From Candidatus Shapirobacteria bacterium (GTDB lineage: Bacteria; Patescibacteriota; Microgenomatia; UBA12405): DNA of 37,081 nucleotides. The number at the start of each line of letters is the position of its first letter. Within the stretch, counting starts at the first letter, position 1. A program made the position numbers and the translations under genes. The stretch lies in contig JAQWFB010000008.1 of NCBI GenBank assembly GCA_028704635.1, forward strand, positions 1 to 37,081, given 5' to 3'. Positions 15,653 through 22,737 of this stretch are shown in pieces. Under the pieces are notes generated by a model. It worked only from the letters and a program-made list of their open reading frames with translations, had not been told where the DNA came from and made no database searches.

Positions 15653-16159
15653 TCATTTAAGTTTTAATGATGGTAATTCCTGGTGATATTGGTTAATTAA
15701 ATTTAATTGACTGAGAAAAAAATTTTCAATTATTTCATCAGGCAATTGACCATTAAGTACTATTATTTTCTTTTTTATTAAAATTTCTTTGGCAATAGAA
15801 TAATTAATGCTAAATTTTTGATAAAAATTCAAAACATATTGGATACTTGATTTAATTTGAATACCAACTGAATTGACATTGTCTCCATTAAGAAAAACTG
15901 TTAGATCATGTTTTTTTACAGCATCTTCGTAACTGTTGGGCTTAGATTCAATAATTTCTTCAATAAATGGAAGCGTTTTAATAACTCTTTTAACATTGAC
16001 GACTGATATATTACTAACTGCATCATTGCGTATTTCTGGAATAAACTGAAGTCTTTGTTCAATTTCTTCGTAAGGAATTCCTTCTTTAATTCCACCACAA
16101 ATAATATTTATTCGTTGTTGAGCTATTTGATTTTTAATTGATCTTTCTTTATGCCCCAT
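15653..16159 (-). CDS. conserved-looking protein of unknown function
   Basis: 168 residues, soluble, not recognised. It starts with MGHKERSIKNQIAQQRINII, and the middle has HDLTVFLNGDNVNSVGIQIKSS. An Asp followed by a strand with Q-I-K is spaced like the core of PD-(D/E)XK nucleases, but this is only a resemblance and the usual Glu is Gln. The ORF track starts 6 nt earlier at TTG; ATG at 16159 is preferred because TACGAT ends 6 nt before it. It lies upstream of valS on the same strand and divergent from the HD-domain gene. Confidence 0.65.
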   Translation of the reverse strand: MGHKERSIKNQIAQQRINIICGGIKEGIPYEEIEQRLQFIPEIRNDAVSNISVVNVKRVIKTLPFIEEIIESKPNSYEDAVKKHDLTVFLNGDNVNSVGIQIKSSIQYVLNFYQKFSINYSIAKEILIKKKIIVLNGQLPDEIIENFFLSQLNLINQYHQELPSLKLK

Positions 16160-16165
16160 ATTCAA

Positions 16166-16171
16166 ATCGTA
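16166..16171 (-). promoter_or_regulatory. -10 box that sets the start of the 16159 gene
   Basis: Minus-strand TACGAT ends 6 nt before ATG 16159. It would leave the alternative TTG (16165) at or upstream of the transcript 5' end. Confidence 0.5.
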
Positions 16172-16201
16172 AATGATGGGGAGGTAAGAAAGATTATAAA
16201 G

Positions 16202-16207
16202 TATAAT
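16202..16207 (+). promoter_or_regulatory. -10 box, leaderless start of HD-domain gene
   Basis: TATAAT ends 5 nt before the ATG at 16213. Confidence 0.65.
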
Positions 16208-16212
16208 CAGTT

Positions 16213-16803
16213 ATGAAACAAAGCGATATTTATAAACTGCATCAAAAATATGCTCACGGGAAATATAAAAAAGAGATTTTGGAAATTGTGTGGACTCATA
16301 GTTTGATTGTTAAAAATATTTCTTTGCAAATTGCTGATAACTTGGAAAAAAATTATAGTATCAAAACAGATAAAAAATTAATCGAAATTGGGGCATTGAT
16401 TCATGACATTGGTTTTTATGATTGTTTTGATGATGATTATAAAAATAAATGCGAATATGTGCTTCATGGAAAGACAGGTTATGAGATTTTGATTAAAAAA
16501 GGTGTTTCTAAAAAAAGAGCGCGATTTGCCTTGGCCCATGTGGGAGTTGGTTTTGAAAATGATATTCCAATAACTTTAGAAGAAGAAATTGTCTGTTATG
16601 CTGATAATTTTCATTCGAAAGGTCATCCAAGATTTAATAGTTTTGAAGAATCGATGGAAGAAATGATTAAAATTAATCCTGATTTTGGGGTTATTTTAAA
16701 TAGATTTAAAGATAAATTTGGAATTCCAGACGTAAAAGAATTAAAGGAAAAATATAAAAAATGGCATGAAGAGATTAATGAGTGGGTAGAGGGAGTAAAA
16801 TAA
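16213..16803 (+). CDS. HD-domain phosphohydrolase
   Basis: 196 residues. The HD superfamily metal-binding residues are visible in order: H29 (THSLIV), H64-D65 (LIHDIG), H85 (LHGKTGYE) and a later Asp in VCYADNFHSKG. HD proteins are metal-dependent phosphohydrolases acting on nucleotides or cyclic nucleotides; the substrate here is unknown. The GHPRFNSFEE region after the final Asp suggests a single-domain nucleotide hydrolase type. It is followed by a repeat copy and then the t6A fusion gene. Confidence 0.85.
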   Translation: MKQSDIYKLHQKYAHGKYKKEILEIVWTHSLIVKNISLQIADNLEKNYSIKTDKKLIEIGALIHDIGFYDCFDDDYKNKCEYVLHGKTGYEILIKKGVSKKRARFALAHVGVGFENDIPITLEEEIVCYADNFHSKGHPRFNSFEESMEEMIKINPDFGVILNRFKDKFGIPDVKELKEKYKKWHEEINEWVEGVK

Positions 16804-16805
16804 AA

Positions 16806-16849
16806 CCCTCCGCCCTGCGGGCACCTCCCTTGACAGGGAGGCTTTAATT
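16806..16849 (+). repeat. dispersed double-hairpin repeat, copy 3
   Basis: CCCTCC, a GCCC-TG-CGGGC mini-hairpin, then CCTCCCTTGACAGGGAGG and CTTTAATT. It sits between the HD-domain gene stop and the start of tsaC-tsaE and could double as a transcription terminator for the former. Confidence 0.85.
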
Positions 16850-16856
16850 GGAATGT

Positions 16857-16862
16857 TAGAAT
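16857..16862 (+). promoter_or_regulatory. -10 box that sets the start of the TsaC-TsaE fusion
   Basis: TAGAAT ends 5 nt before ATG 16868. It overlaps codons 2-4 of the longer ORF beginning at 16853, so that first ATG is unlikely to be transcribed. Confidence 0.6.
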
Positions 16863-16867
16863 ACATT

Positions 16868-17950
16868 ATGAAATTGTTGGAAATTAGTGAAGATAATTAT
16901 CAAAAAATCATTGAAGAAACTGTAAAAGTTTTGCGAAGTGGTGGGTTGATGGTATTTCCAAGCGATACTGTTTATATTTTGGCAGTGGACCCAACAAACG
17001 AAGAAGGAGTTAAAAAACTTTTGGAATTTAAAAATAGATGGACCGGTAAGGCAATTTCCGTCGCGGTTTTGGATAAAAAAATGGCCAGGGATTATGTGAA
17101 TTTAAATGAAAATGGTGAAAATATTTATACAAATTTACTCCCGGGTCCGTTTACAATTGTGAGTAATGGAAAACATAAAGTGATTAAAGAAATTGAGGCG
17201 GAAAATGGGACTCTGGGAATTAGAATTCCAGATAATAAATATGTTCATGATTTAGTAAAACTTTTAGGGAAACCAGTAACAGCAACTTCGGCTAATTTAT
17301 CAGGGAGAACACCAAATTATTCGATTGCTAGTTTTTTGAAACCATTGTCAAATAAGAAAAAAGAAATGATTGATTTGATTGTGGATGCTGGAAAACTACC
17401 GAGAAATAAGCCGTCGACAGTAATTGATGCGACTGAAGCCGAATTAAAAATTTTAAGACGTGGGGATTTGGTCACAAAAAATAGTCAGACATTGATTTCA
17501 AAATCCGAAAAAGAAACAGAGAAGATTGCAGAATTTTTATTAAAAAAATTCGGCGGTAAGCCAATAATTTTTGCATTAACTGGCGATTTGGGATGTGGAA
17601 AGACAGTTTTTAGTCGAAAAATAGGACATTTATTAGGAGTAAAAGAAAGAATTACTTCCCCTACTTTTGTTATTTATAATGAATACAAATTAGTTAAAAG
17701 TTCGTCAATTTTATCAAGTTATAAAGTTGGAGATATTGATAGTTTTTTGCATTTTGATTTGTATAGAATTAGTGCGGATTATGAATTAGAAGAAATTAAA
17801 TTTTTTGATTTATTTAAAAATAATGTTGCATGTGTTGAATGGCCAGAAAATATGGGTGAGAAAAATTTTGAAAGATTAAAAAAAGAAAACAAAGTGGTGA
17901 CGATTCAATTTAAGTATTTGGATGAAAAGACGAGAGAAATAAGGTATTGA
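16868..17950 (+). CDS. TsaC(Sua5/YrdC)-TsaE fusion for t6A tRNA modification
   Basis: 360 residues joining two enzymes of the t6A37 pathway. Residues about 8-200 are a Sua5/YciO/YrdC domain that makes threonylcarbamoyl-AMP (GGLMVFPSDTVY, KAISVAV, LPGPFTIV, TATSANLSG). Residues about 210-360 are a TsaE ATPase with Walker A GDLGCGKT (239-246), SPTFVIYNEY, HFDLYR and VEWPENM. TsaE normally energises the TsaB-TsaD complex. tsaD lies 0.7 kb away on the same strand, but no tsaB is in the window. The ATG at 16868 is chosen over 16853 because the -10 box overlaps the earlier one. Confidence 0.93.
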   Translation: MKLLEISEDNYQKIIEETVKVLRSGGLMVFPSDTVYILAVDPTNEEGVKKLLEFKNRWTGKAISVAVLDKKMARDYVNLNENGENIYTNLLPGPFTIVSNGKHKVIKEIEAENGTLGIRIPDNKYVHDLVKLLGKPVTATSANLSGRTPNYSIASFLKPLSNKKKEMIDLIVDAGKLPRNKPSTVIDATEAELKILRRGDLVTKNSQTLISKSEKETEKIAEFLLKKFGGKPIIFALTGDLGCGKTVFSRKIGHLLGVKERITSPTFVIYNEYKLVKSSSILSSYKVGDIDSFLHFDLYRISADYELEEIKFFDLFKNNVACVEWPENMGEKNFERLKKENKVVTIQFKYLDEKTREIRY

Positions 17951-17957
17951 AATGGCT

Positions 17958-18626
17958 TTACAAAAGCTGGAAGGAATTTATGAATTCTTCACACTCTGTT
18001 TTTAAAGCCTCTTTACCGTTGTGAACACATTGAATAGTGTAGTTTTTGGTACTTGATTGGAGATCGACAATGGTTTGGGTGGAAATATCGTAATGATAAG
18101 TATTTTGACCGGAAACGACTAGATCTGAATTGAAATTACGATCGGGATTGGTCCAAGACCAAGTTCCACTTTTGGCAACATGAACAGCAAAATTGCCAGT
18201 AGGACTGTAAAAAGTATAACGATTACCGGAGCTTTCAGTGTCTTGATAAAGTTTTCTATTAGAACTGTAATTTACAGAAAAACTATCATTGGTATTTTTA
18301 AAATTTAAAATACTGGAAATGATGGTTGGTGTTGGAATAACAGTAATAGTTGGTATTTTAGTAGGAATGGAAGTGGGTGTTATTTTTGTTTTGGTTTTAG
18401 TAGATGGTGTGGCGGTGGGAGTAATAGTAGCTGTGGCGGTGGCAACGGGAGTAATAGTGATGGTAGGTATTTGGGTGGGAATAGAGGTGGGTGTTAGTGT
18501 TGGAGTAGTGATGGTTATGGCAGTTTCGGTTGAATTATTTATTTTAAAAATGAAAAAAATGCCTAAGCCTGATAAAATCAGCAAGACGATGGATGGTATA
18601 AGAAATTTCATATTTTTCGGATCCAT
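17958..18626 (-). CDS. membrane-anchored exported protein with Thr/Pro linker
   Basis: 222 residues from the chosen start (MDPKNMKF). One N-terminal transmembrane helix (about 9-28) is followed by about 65 residues of Thr/Pro/Ile low complexity with repeated TPTSIPT and IPTITV units, then a globular C-terminal domain of about 110 residues (SFSVNYSS through FINSFQLL) with two Cys that could form a disulfide. The layout is that of a surface protein held away from the membrane by a flexible, possibly glycosylated, linker; the head resembles PsbP/lipoprotein-type beta domains only weakly. TATTAT ends 6 nt before ATG 18626, which supports this start over 18641. Confidence 0.7.
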   Translation of the reverse strand: MDPKNMKFLIPSIVLLILSGLGIFFIFKINNSTETAITITTPTLTPTSIPTQIPTITITPVATATATITPTATPSTKTKTKITPTSIPTKIPTITVIPTPTIISSILNFKNTNDSFSVNYSSNRKLYQDTESSGNRYTFYSPTGNFAVHVAKSGTWSWTNPDRNFNSDLVVSGQNTYHYDISTQTIVDLQSSTKNYTIQCVHNGKEALKTECEEFINSFQLL

Positions 18627-18631
18627 ATATT

Positions 18632-18638
18632 TATAATA
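18632..18638. promoter_or_regulatory. overlapping divergent -10 boxes (tsaD / exported protein)
   Basis: Plus-strand TATAAT (18632-18637) and minus-strand TATTAT (18633-18638) overlap with a 1-nt offset. The minus gene starts 6 nt away (18626) and tsaD 9 nt away (18647), so both transcripts appear to start from the same 7 bp. Confidence 0.65.
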
Positions 18639-18646
18639 CATTAATT

Positions 18647-19717
18647 ATGAAAATATTAGCAATAGAAACTAGTTGTGATGATACTTGCGCAGCCGTTTTG
18701 GAAAACGACTGTCTGATTTCAAGTGTTATTTCGTCACAGACTGATTTGCATGCAAAGTGGGGAGGAGTGGTGCCAGATATTGCTAAAAGGGCGCATATAG
18801 AAAGAATCGAGCCGGAAATAAAAATTGCCTTAAAAAGGGCAAAAATTAAGATGGAAGAAATTGACGCGATTGCGGTGACGGTGGGACCAGGGTTAGCAAT
18901 TGCTTTAGGGGTAGGAGTAAATAAGGCCAAAGAATTGGCGATAAAATTTAATAAAAAATTAATTGGGATAAATCACGTGGAAGGTCATATTTTGGCTAAT
19001 TTAATTAAAAATAAAGAAGGAAAACCTGAAAGAAAAATTGAATTTCCGGCACTGGCGTTGACGGTTTCAGGTGGACACACAAAGCTGGTTTTAATGGAAC
19101 AAACCCACCCGTCCCGCCGCTGCGGGACACCCTCCCTTGAAAAAGGAGGGTTTAAATACACAGTGGTTGGAGAGACTTTGGATGATGCGGCGGGTGAGGC
19201 TTTAGATAAAGCGGCAAAAATGATGGGGTTGGGATATCCAGGTGGACCAATTATTGAAAGATTAGCAGAAACTGGTGATAAAAATTATTTAAAACTTCCC
19301 CGCCCTTTGTCTACTCAGAAAAATTTTGATTATTCTTTTTCCGGATTAAAAACATCATTTTATTATCAAATTAGAGAATGGCCAAAAGAAAAAATTGGTG
19401 AAAATTTAACCAATTTATCGGCTAGTTTTCAAGATGCTGTTTTTGATAGTCTGTTAATAAAATTTAAAAAAGCCATTGAATTTTATAATCCAAAAACTTT
19501 AATGGCCAGTGGTGGAGTGGTGGCTAATTTGGAATTGAGAAAAAGATTGAGAAAATTGGCTAAAGAGTTCAATGCTCCCCTGTTAATGCCAGTTAAAAAA
19601 CAATTTAATACTGATAATGCAGCGATGATTGGAGTGGTTGGTTATTACAAAGCTTTGAGAGGTGAATTTGTGGAGAATAAGGAAGAATTAGACAGAAATC
19701 CGAGACTCAACTTTTAA
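18647..19717 (+). CDS. tsaD: tRNA N6-adenosine threonylcarbamoyltransferase TsaD
   Basis: 356 residues, the Kae1/Qri7/TsaD enzyme that transfers threonylcarbamoyl to A37 of ANN-decoding tRNAs. ASKHA-fold motifs are present: IETSCDDT, the metal-binding HVEGH, LTVSGGHTKLVL, GETLDDAAGEALDKAAKMMGLGYPGG, SGGVVANLELR and NTDNAAMIG. Residues about 153-169 (THPSRRCGTPSLEKGGF) are not part of the family and are the in-frame translation of a dispersed repeat, placed in the loop just before YTVVGETLDDA. The 3' end shares TTAA with the convergent VanW gene. It works with the TsaC-TsaE fusion upstream. Confidence 0.97.
   Translation: MKILAIETSCDDTCAAVLENDCLISSVISSQTDLHAKWGGVVPDIAKRAHIERIEPEIKIALKRAKIKMEEIDAIAVTVGPGLAIALGVGVNKAKELAIKFNKKLIGINHVEGHILANLIKNKEGKPERKIEFPALALTVSGGHTKLVLMEQTHPSRRCGTPSLEKGGFKYTVVGETLDDAAGEALDKAAKMMGLGYPGGPIIERLAETGDKNYLKLPRPLSTQKNFDYSFSGLKTSFYYQIREWPKEKIGENLTNLSASFQDAVFDSLLIKFKKAIEFYNPKTLMASGGVVANLELRKRLRKLAKEFNAPLLMPVKKQFNTDNAAMIGVVGYYKALRGEFVENKEELDRNPRLNF
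19104..19155 (+). repeat. dispersed double-hairpin repeat, copy 4, inside tsaD
   Basis: GTCCCGC/GCGGGAC mini-hairpin, then CCCTCCCTTGAAAAAGGAGGG and TTTAA. It is inserted in frame in tsaD and adds about 17 codons. Confidence 0.85.
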
Positions 19718-21438
19718 TTAGTTTTAGTGCCGCGGCGATAGACAGCAGCCCATGGAACGAAATTAGAGATGAAAGTTTTTTGATGAAGCATGGTGCCATC
19801 TGATTTAGTAACAGTCCAATCGAAGGAAGTTTTTAGACCGGGAACTTTACTTTCAGTTTTGATTAATTTACCAACCTCAAGGGTCGGATCGTCAATATAA
19901 ACATCGGGTGGGGCTGATTGAGCGCCCCATTGCTTATAATTGGAAATTTCAGTTTTACGACCATCACTAGTGCCATAAATTTCATAGGTAAGTTTTTTAT
20001 TATCGCCGTCATAGATATTGCGAATTAAAACATAATGACCAGTGTCGTTAATAAATTTAAGATCAGGACTGGGAATGAAAACAGTGGCATCAAAACCCGG
20101 TTTAGAGTCTTCCTCGTAGTAGCTGACACGGTAAGCATGTGCTTGTCTTTGGATGATATTTAAACCAGCATTGAGCATTGCTCTAAAAAGAGTGGTGGAC
20201 ACTTGACAAATTCCACCACCAACATCAAGCTCAGTTTTACCCTCTCTAATAATATAAGCGTTGGTATAACCATTTTTAAGACTAACTTCTCCTAGATTCT
20301 TAATAAAAGAAAAAGTAGTATCGGGAGCGACTAAAATATTATTAACAATTGAGGATCCTTTTTTGACGTTAATGTTACGAGTGGCACTGGAATGGTTAAA
20401 AGTAGAAACTCCTTGGCCTAATAATTCGTTAATGCCTAAATTATTAGTGTCAGAATTTTTTATTTTTGGTTCAGCAATAGTAACGGGAATAGTAATTTCT
20501 TCAGATAAATCTTCGGTGTTAATTAATTTGTTTAATGATTCAATTATTAAATTGGCCAATTCATCGGTTTTTATAGTGATACCATTTTGGGCTGGAATAA
20601 ATTCAACGACTTTATTATTTTCCATTTTAAAAATGGCATCAGTGCCCTCTTTTTTAAAAGTAGAATTTAATTTTTCAATATATTTATTAATTTTGTCGGT
20701 TTGATAATTATTATTAAATCCAACCCAAGAAATTAAAGTGGCATTATTAATTGTGTTTTGATTAGAATCTTGTCTTAAAATTAGTGATTTTTTGATTAAT
20801 TTTTGGGCTCGCGACTTAGCGTTATTTATTTGATCATTAGTGGGGATACTACCAATAATTTGCGTTTCTAACCTAATTTTTTGATTGAAATTTCCAATTA
20901 AAAGTAAAGTGTTAAGATTATTAATAAAAACATCTCGATCGAATTGTGTCCCGGTTGAACCGACAGCGACTGAAATGGAACCATTTTTATAATTTAATTC
21001 GGTGGGAATAAAAGGTTTATCTATTTGGGATGCAAATAAATCGGCTTGTTGATTTAATTTATCGGCGTCTAAGGTGATTTCTAAATTAAAATTTTTAGGC
21101 TTAAAAAAATATTTTATGTAGGCAATTACTCCTTGATTGAGTCGGCGAGAAAGCATGGTATTGGCAATTTCATTTTTATTTATTTGGGCTGAAATTGTGG
21201 CCAATTTAAGACTTGTTTCTTGTTGATTTGGTAAAACTAAAATAAAATGATCGGGAAGAACAAAATCCTGATCGATTTTGGATAAAATCTGATCACGAGA
21301 AAGATAGGAGTAATCCTTATTTACAAGAAGAGTATTACTGCCAGTTTTGTTGTAATTAGCGATGATGGGACCAAAAAAAAGAGTTAAAAAAATGAATACA
21401 ATTATGAGAATTAAATAAGGAATTGATTTTTTATTCAT
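19714..21438 (-). CDS. VanW-domain envelope protein
   Basis: 574 residues. An N-terminal transmembrane helix (about 7-29) is followed by a large extracellular region of tandem peptidoglycan-binding-4-like segments (about 50-310) and a VanW domain (about 340-480; motifs APDTTFSF, DVGGGICQVSTTLFRA, HAYRVSYYEEDSKPGFDATV). VanW proteins are widespread in Gram-positive-type envelopes, with undefined function near the cell wall. The C-terminus is beta-rich and may be G5-like. It follows RNase HI with a 3-nt gap and no promoter of its own. Confidence 0.87.
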   Translation of the reverse strand: MNKKSIPYLILIIVFIFLTLFFGPIIANYNKTGSNTLLVNKDYSYLSRDQILSKIDQDFVLPDHFILVLPNQQETSLKLATISAQINKNEIANTMLSRRLNQGVIAYIKYFFKPKNFNLEITLDADKLNQQADLFASQIDKPFIPTELNYKNGSISVAVGSTGTQFDRDVFINNLNTLLLIGNFNQKIRLETQIIGSIPTNDQINNAKSRAQKLIKKSLILRQDSNQNTINNATLISWVGFNNNYQTDKINKYIEKLNSTFKKEGTDAIFKMENNKVVEFIPAQNGITIKTDELANLIIESLNKLINTEDLSEEITIPVTIAEPKIKNSDTNNLGINELLGQGVSTFNHSSATRNINVKKGSSIVNNILVAPDTTFSFIKNLGEVSLKNGYTNAYIIREGKTELDVGGGICQVSTTLFRAMLNAGLNIIQRQAHAYRVSYYEEDSKPGFDATVFIPSPDLKFINDTGHYVLIRNIYDGDNKKLTYEIYGTSDGRKTEISNYKQWGAQSAPPDVYIDDPTLEVGKLIKTESKVPGLKTSFDWTVTKSDGTMLHQKTFISNFVPWAAVYRRGTKTN

Positions 21439-21441
21439 GAA

Positions 21442-21858
21442 TTATGTTTTTCTGTCCATGGCCTCATTGGCCAATTGATCGGCGAGTTTATTGAAATCTC
21501 GACGAACATCCTTAAAAATAATCGGCGAGGAAATTGAGTTGATTAAATCTTTGGCTTTATGAAAAATTGGAATTAAATTAGGGGCTTTAACTTTATAAAG
21601 ACCAAGGAGTTGACGAATCATTAATTGAGAATCCGAATTAAAATTAATTTTAGAAATTTTTAATGAATCTTGATTATTATTAATCCAAGTTAAAGCGCCA
21701 ATTAAGCCTGAGTATTCGGCTTCATTATTGGTTTTGATGCCAATATATTTTGATTCTTGAAATAAAATTTTTTGGTCATCGTCGTAAACAACCAATCCAT
21801 AGCCAGAATGTCCTGGATTTCCGCGAGAACCACCGTCGGTATAGACATTAATATTCAT
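21442..21858 (-). CDS. ribonuclease HI-like protein
   Basis: 138 residues. The four acidic active-site residues of RNase H are present: Asp in VYTDGGSRGNPG, Glu in NNEAEYSG, Asp in NFNSDSQ and Asp in KLADQLANEA. It degrades the RNA of RNA-DNA hybrids (primer and R-loop removal). The sequence is of the short RNase HI/RnhA-like type without a hybrid-binding domain. The ORF track begins at 21873, but TATAAT spans that ATG's next codons and ends 6 nt before ATG 21858, so the shorter start is preferred. Confidence 0.9.
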   Translation of the reverse strand: MNINVYTDGGSRGNPGHSGYGLVVYDDDQKILFQESKYIGIKTNNEAEYSGLIGALTWINNNQDSLKISKINFNSDSQLMIRQLLGLYKVKAPNLIPIFHKAKDLINSISSPIIFKDVRRDFNKLADQLANEAMDRKT

Positions 21859-21864
21859 GTTGAA

Positions 21865-21870
21865 ATTATA
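21865..21870 (-). promoter_or_regulatory. -10 box that sets the RNase HI start
   Basis: Minus-strand TATAAT ends 6 nt before ATG 21858 and overlaps codons 2-3 of the longer ORF, which therefore cannot be the translated form from this promoter. Confidence 0.65.
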
Positions 21871-21897
21871 CATGATTAAAACTGCTTTTAATTCAAT

Positions 21898-21934
21898 CTT
21901 CCCCTAACCCCTTCTTTGACAAGACGGGGAATTT
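21898..21934 (+). repeat. dispersed repeat, degenerate copy 5
   Basis: CTTCCCCTAACCCC then CTTTGACAAG and GGGGAATTTATT. The TTGACAAG centre and flanking CCCC/GGGG match the family, but the first mini-hairpin is missing. It lies between the RNase HI promoter and the end of the ZIP gene. Confidence 0.55.
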
Positions 21935-22691
21935 ATTCGAGAAAAACTAGAAGGGACATGAGGGCGACGCCAAGGATAATAAAAAATAGTTGAAGTAAAG
22001 AATGTTTAGCTCGCGATTGATGGCGGTGAAGCTCAGGAATTAAATCTGAAGCAGCCAAATAAATAAATCCCCCGGCAGTAATAGGGACTAGAAAAGAAGC
22101 AACATTAATAAAATATTGACCGAGTAAAAAAGTTAAAATGACACCCAAAACAGAGGCAAGAGCGGAAATAAAATTGTAAACTAAAGATTTAGAAATAGAT
22201 AAACCGTTGTGAATGAAAATACCAAAATTACCTATTTCTTGGGGAATTTCATGTAAAACAACCGCGAGACTAGTAGTGACACCAAGCGGAATACTAACCA
22301 TAAAGCTGGCAGCAATAATCATGCCGTCGGTAAGATTGTGAACAGTATCACCGATTAGATTGATTAAAGTTGAGTGAGAAGAATCTTCTGAATCTTGATG
22401 ACAATTTGGATCGTGGCAATGACGCCAGCGCAAAATTTTTTCAATAGCAAAAAATATGAGAATACCCAAAATAATAAGCAAAGAAGCTGAAAGGCTTTGA
22501 TTTTGGGATTTAAAAGATTCGGGAATTAAATGAATAAAAGCATCACCTAAAAGACCACCAATAGCAAAACTGACCAAGAATAAGGTAATCTTTTTGAGAA
22601 CAGGAGTTTTTATAAAAATAAAAAAAATGCCGATCAAGGAAATCAGACTAACAAGAACGGTGGCAATGATTGAAAAAATAAAAGATTGCAT
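21933..22691 (-). CDS. ZIP family divalent metal transporter
   Basis: 252 residues with about eight hydrophobic segments. The ZIP signature is complete: HNLTDG in TM4 and HEIPQE in TM5, with a His-rich cytoplasmic loop (HCHDPNCHQDSEDSSH) after TM3 that can bind zinc. It imports or moves Zn2+, Mn2+ or Fe2+ across the membrane; the HEIPQE form is typical of the prokaryotic/LIV-1-like branch. It is monocistronic, with TATAAT 6 nt before its ATG, and divergent from the solute-binding protein gene. Confidence 0.9.
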   Translation of the reverse strand: MQSFIFSIIATVLVSLISLIGIFFIFIKTPVLKKITLFLVSFAIGGLLGDAFIHLIPESFKSQNQSLSASLLIILGILIFFAIEKILRWRHCHDPNCHQDSEDSSHSTLINLIGDTVHNLTDGMIIAASFMVSIPLGVTTSLAVVLHEIPQEIGNFGIFIHNGLSISKSLVYNFISALASVLGVILTFLLGQYFINVASFLVPITAGGFIYLAASDLIPELHRHQSRAKHSLLQLFFIILGVALMSLLVFLE

Positions 22692-22697
22692 GAATTA

Positions 22698-22731
22698 ATT
22701 ATAGCCAAGAGATTGATATTTAGGGTATGAT
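22698..22731. promoter_or_regulatory. divergent leaderless promoter pair
   Basis: Minus-strand TATAAT (22698-22703) ends 6 nt before the ZIP ATG. Plus-strand TATGAT (22726-22731) ends 6 nt before the GTG at 22738; the nearby ATG at 22736 runs straight into TGA. Confidence 0.65.
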
Positions 22732-22737
22732 ATAGAT

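Noticed and set aside
16853-16867. earlier ATG of the TsaC-TsaE ORF
   Set aside because: The TAGAAT -10 box overlaps its first codons, so this ATG would not be in the transcript.
18300-18520. short tandem repeats that might suggest a CRISPR array
   Set aside because: They are codon-level Thr/Pro/Ile repeats in a coding region; spacing is irregular and no cas gene is present. No CRISPR array was seen in the window.
18289-18636. 115-residue plus-strand ORF rich in Val and Gly
   Set aside because: It is the antisense shadow of the Thr/Pro linker of the exported protein on the minus strand, whose globular domain and -10 box support that strand.
21859-21873. earlier ATG of the RNase HI ORF
   Set aside because: TATAAT covers codons 2-3 of this form; the protein motif begins right after the later ATG.
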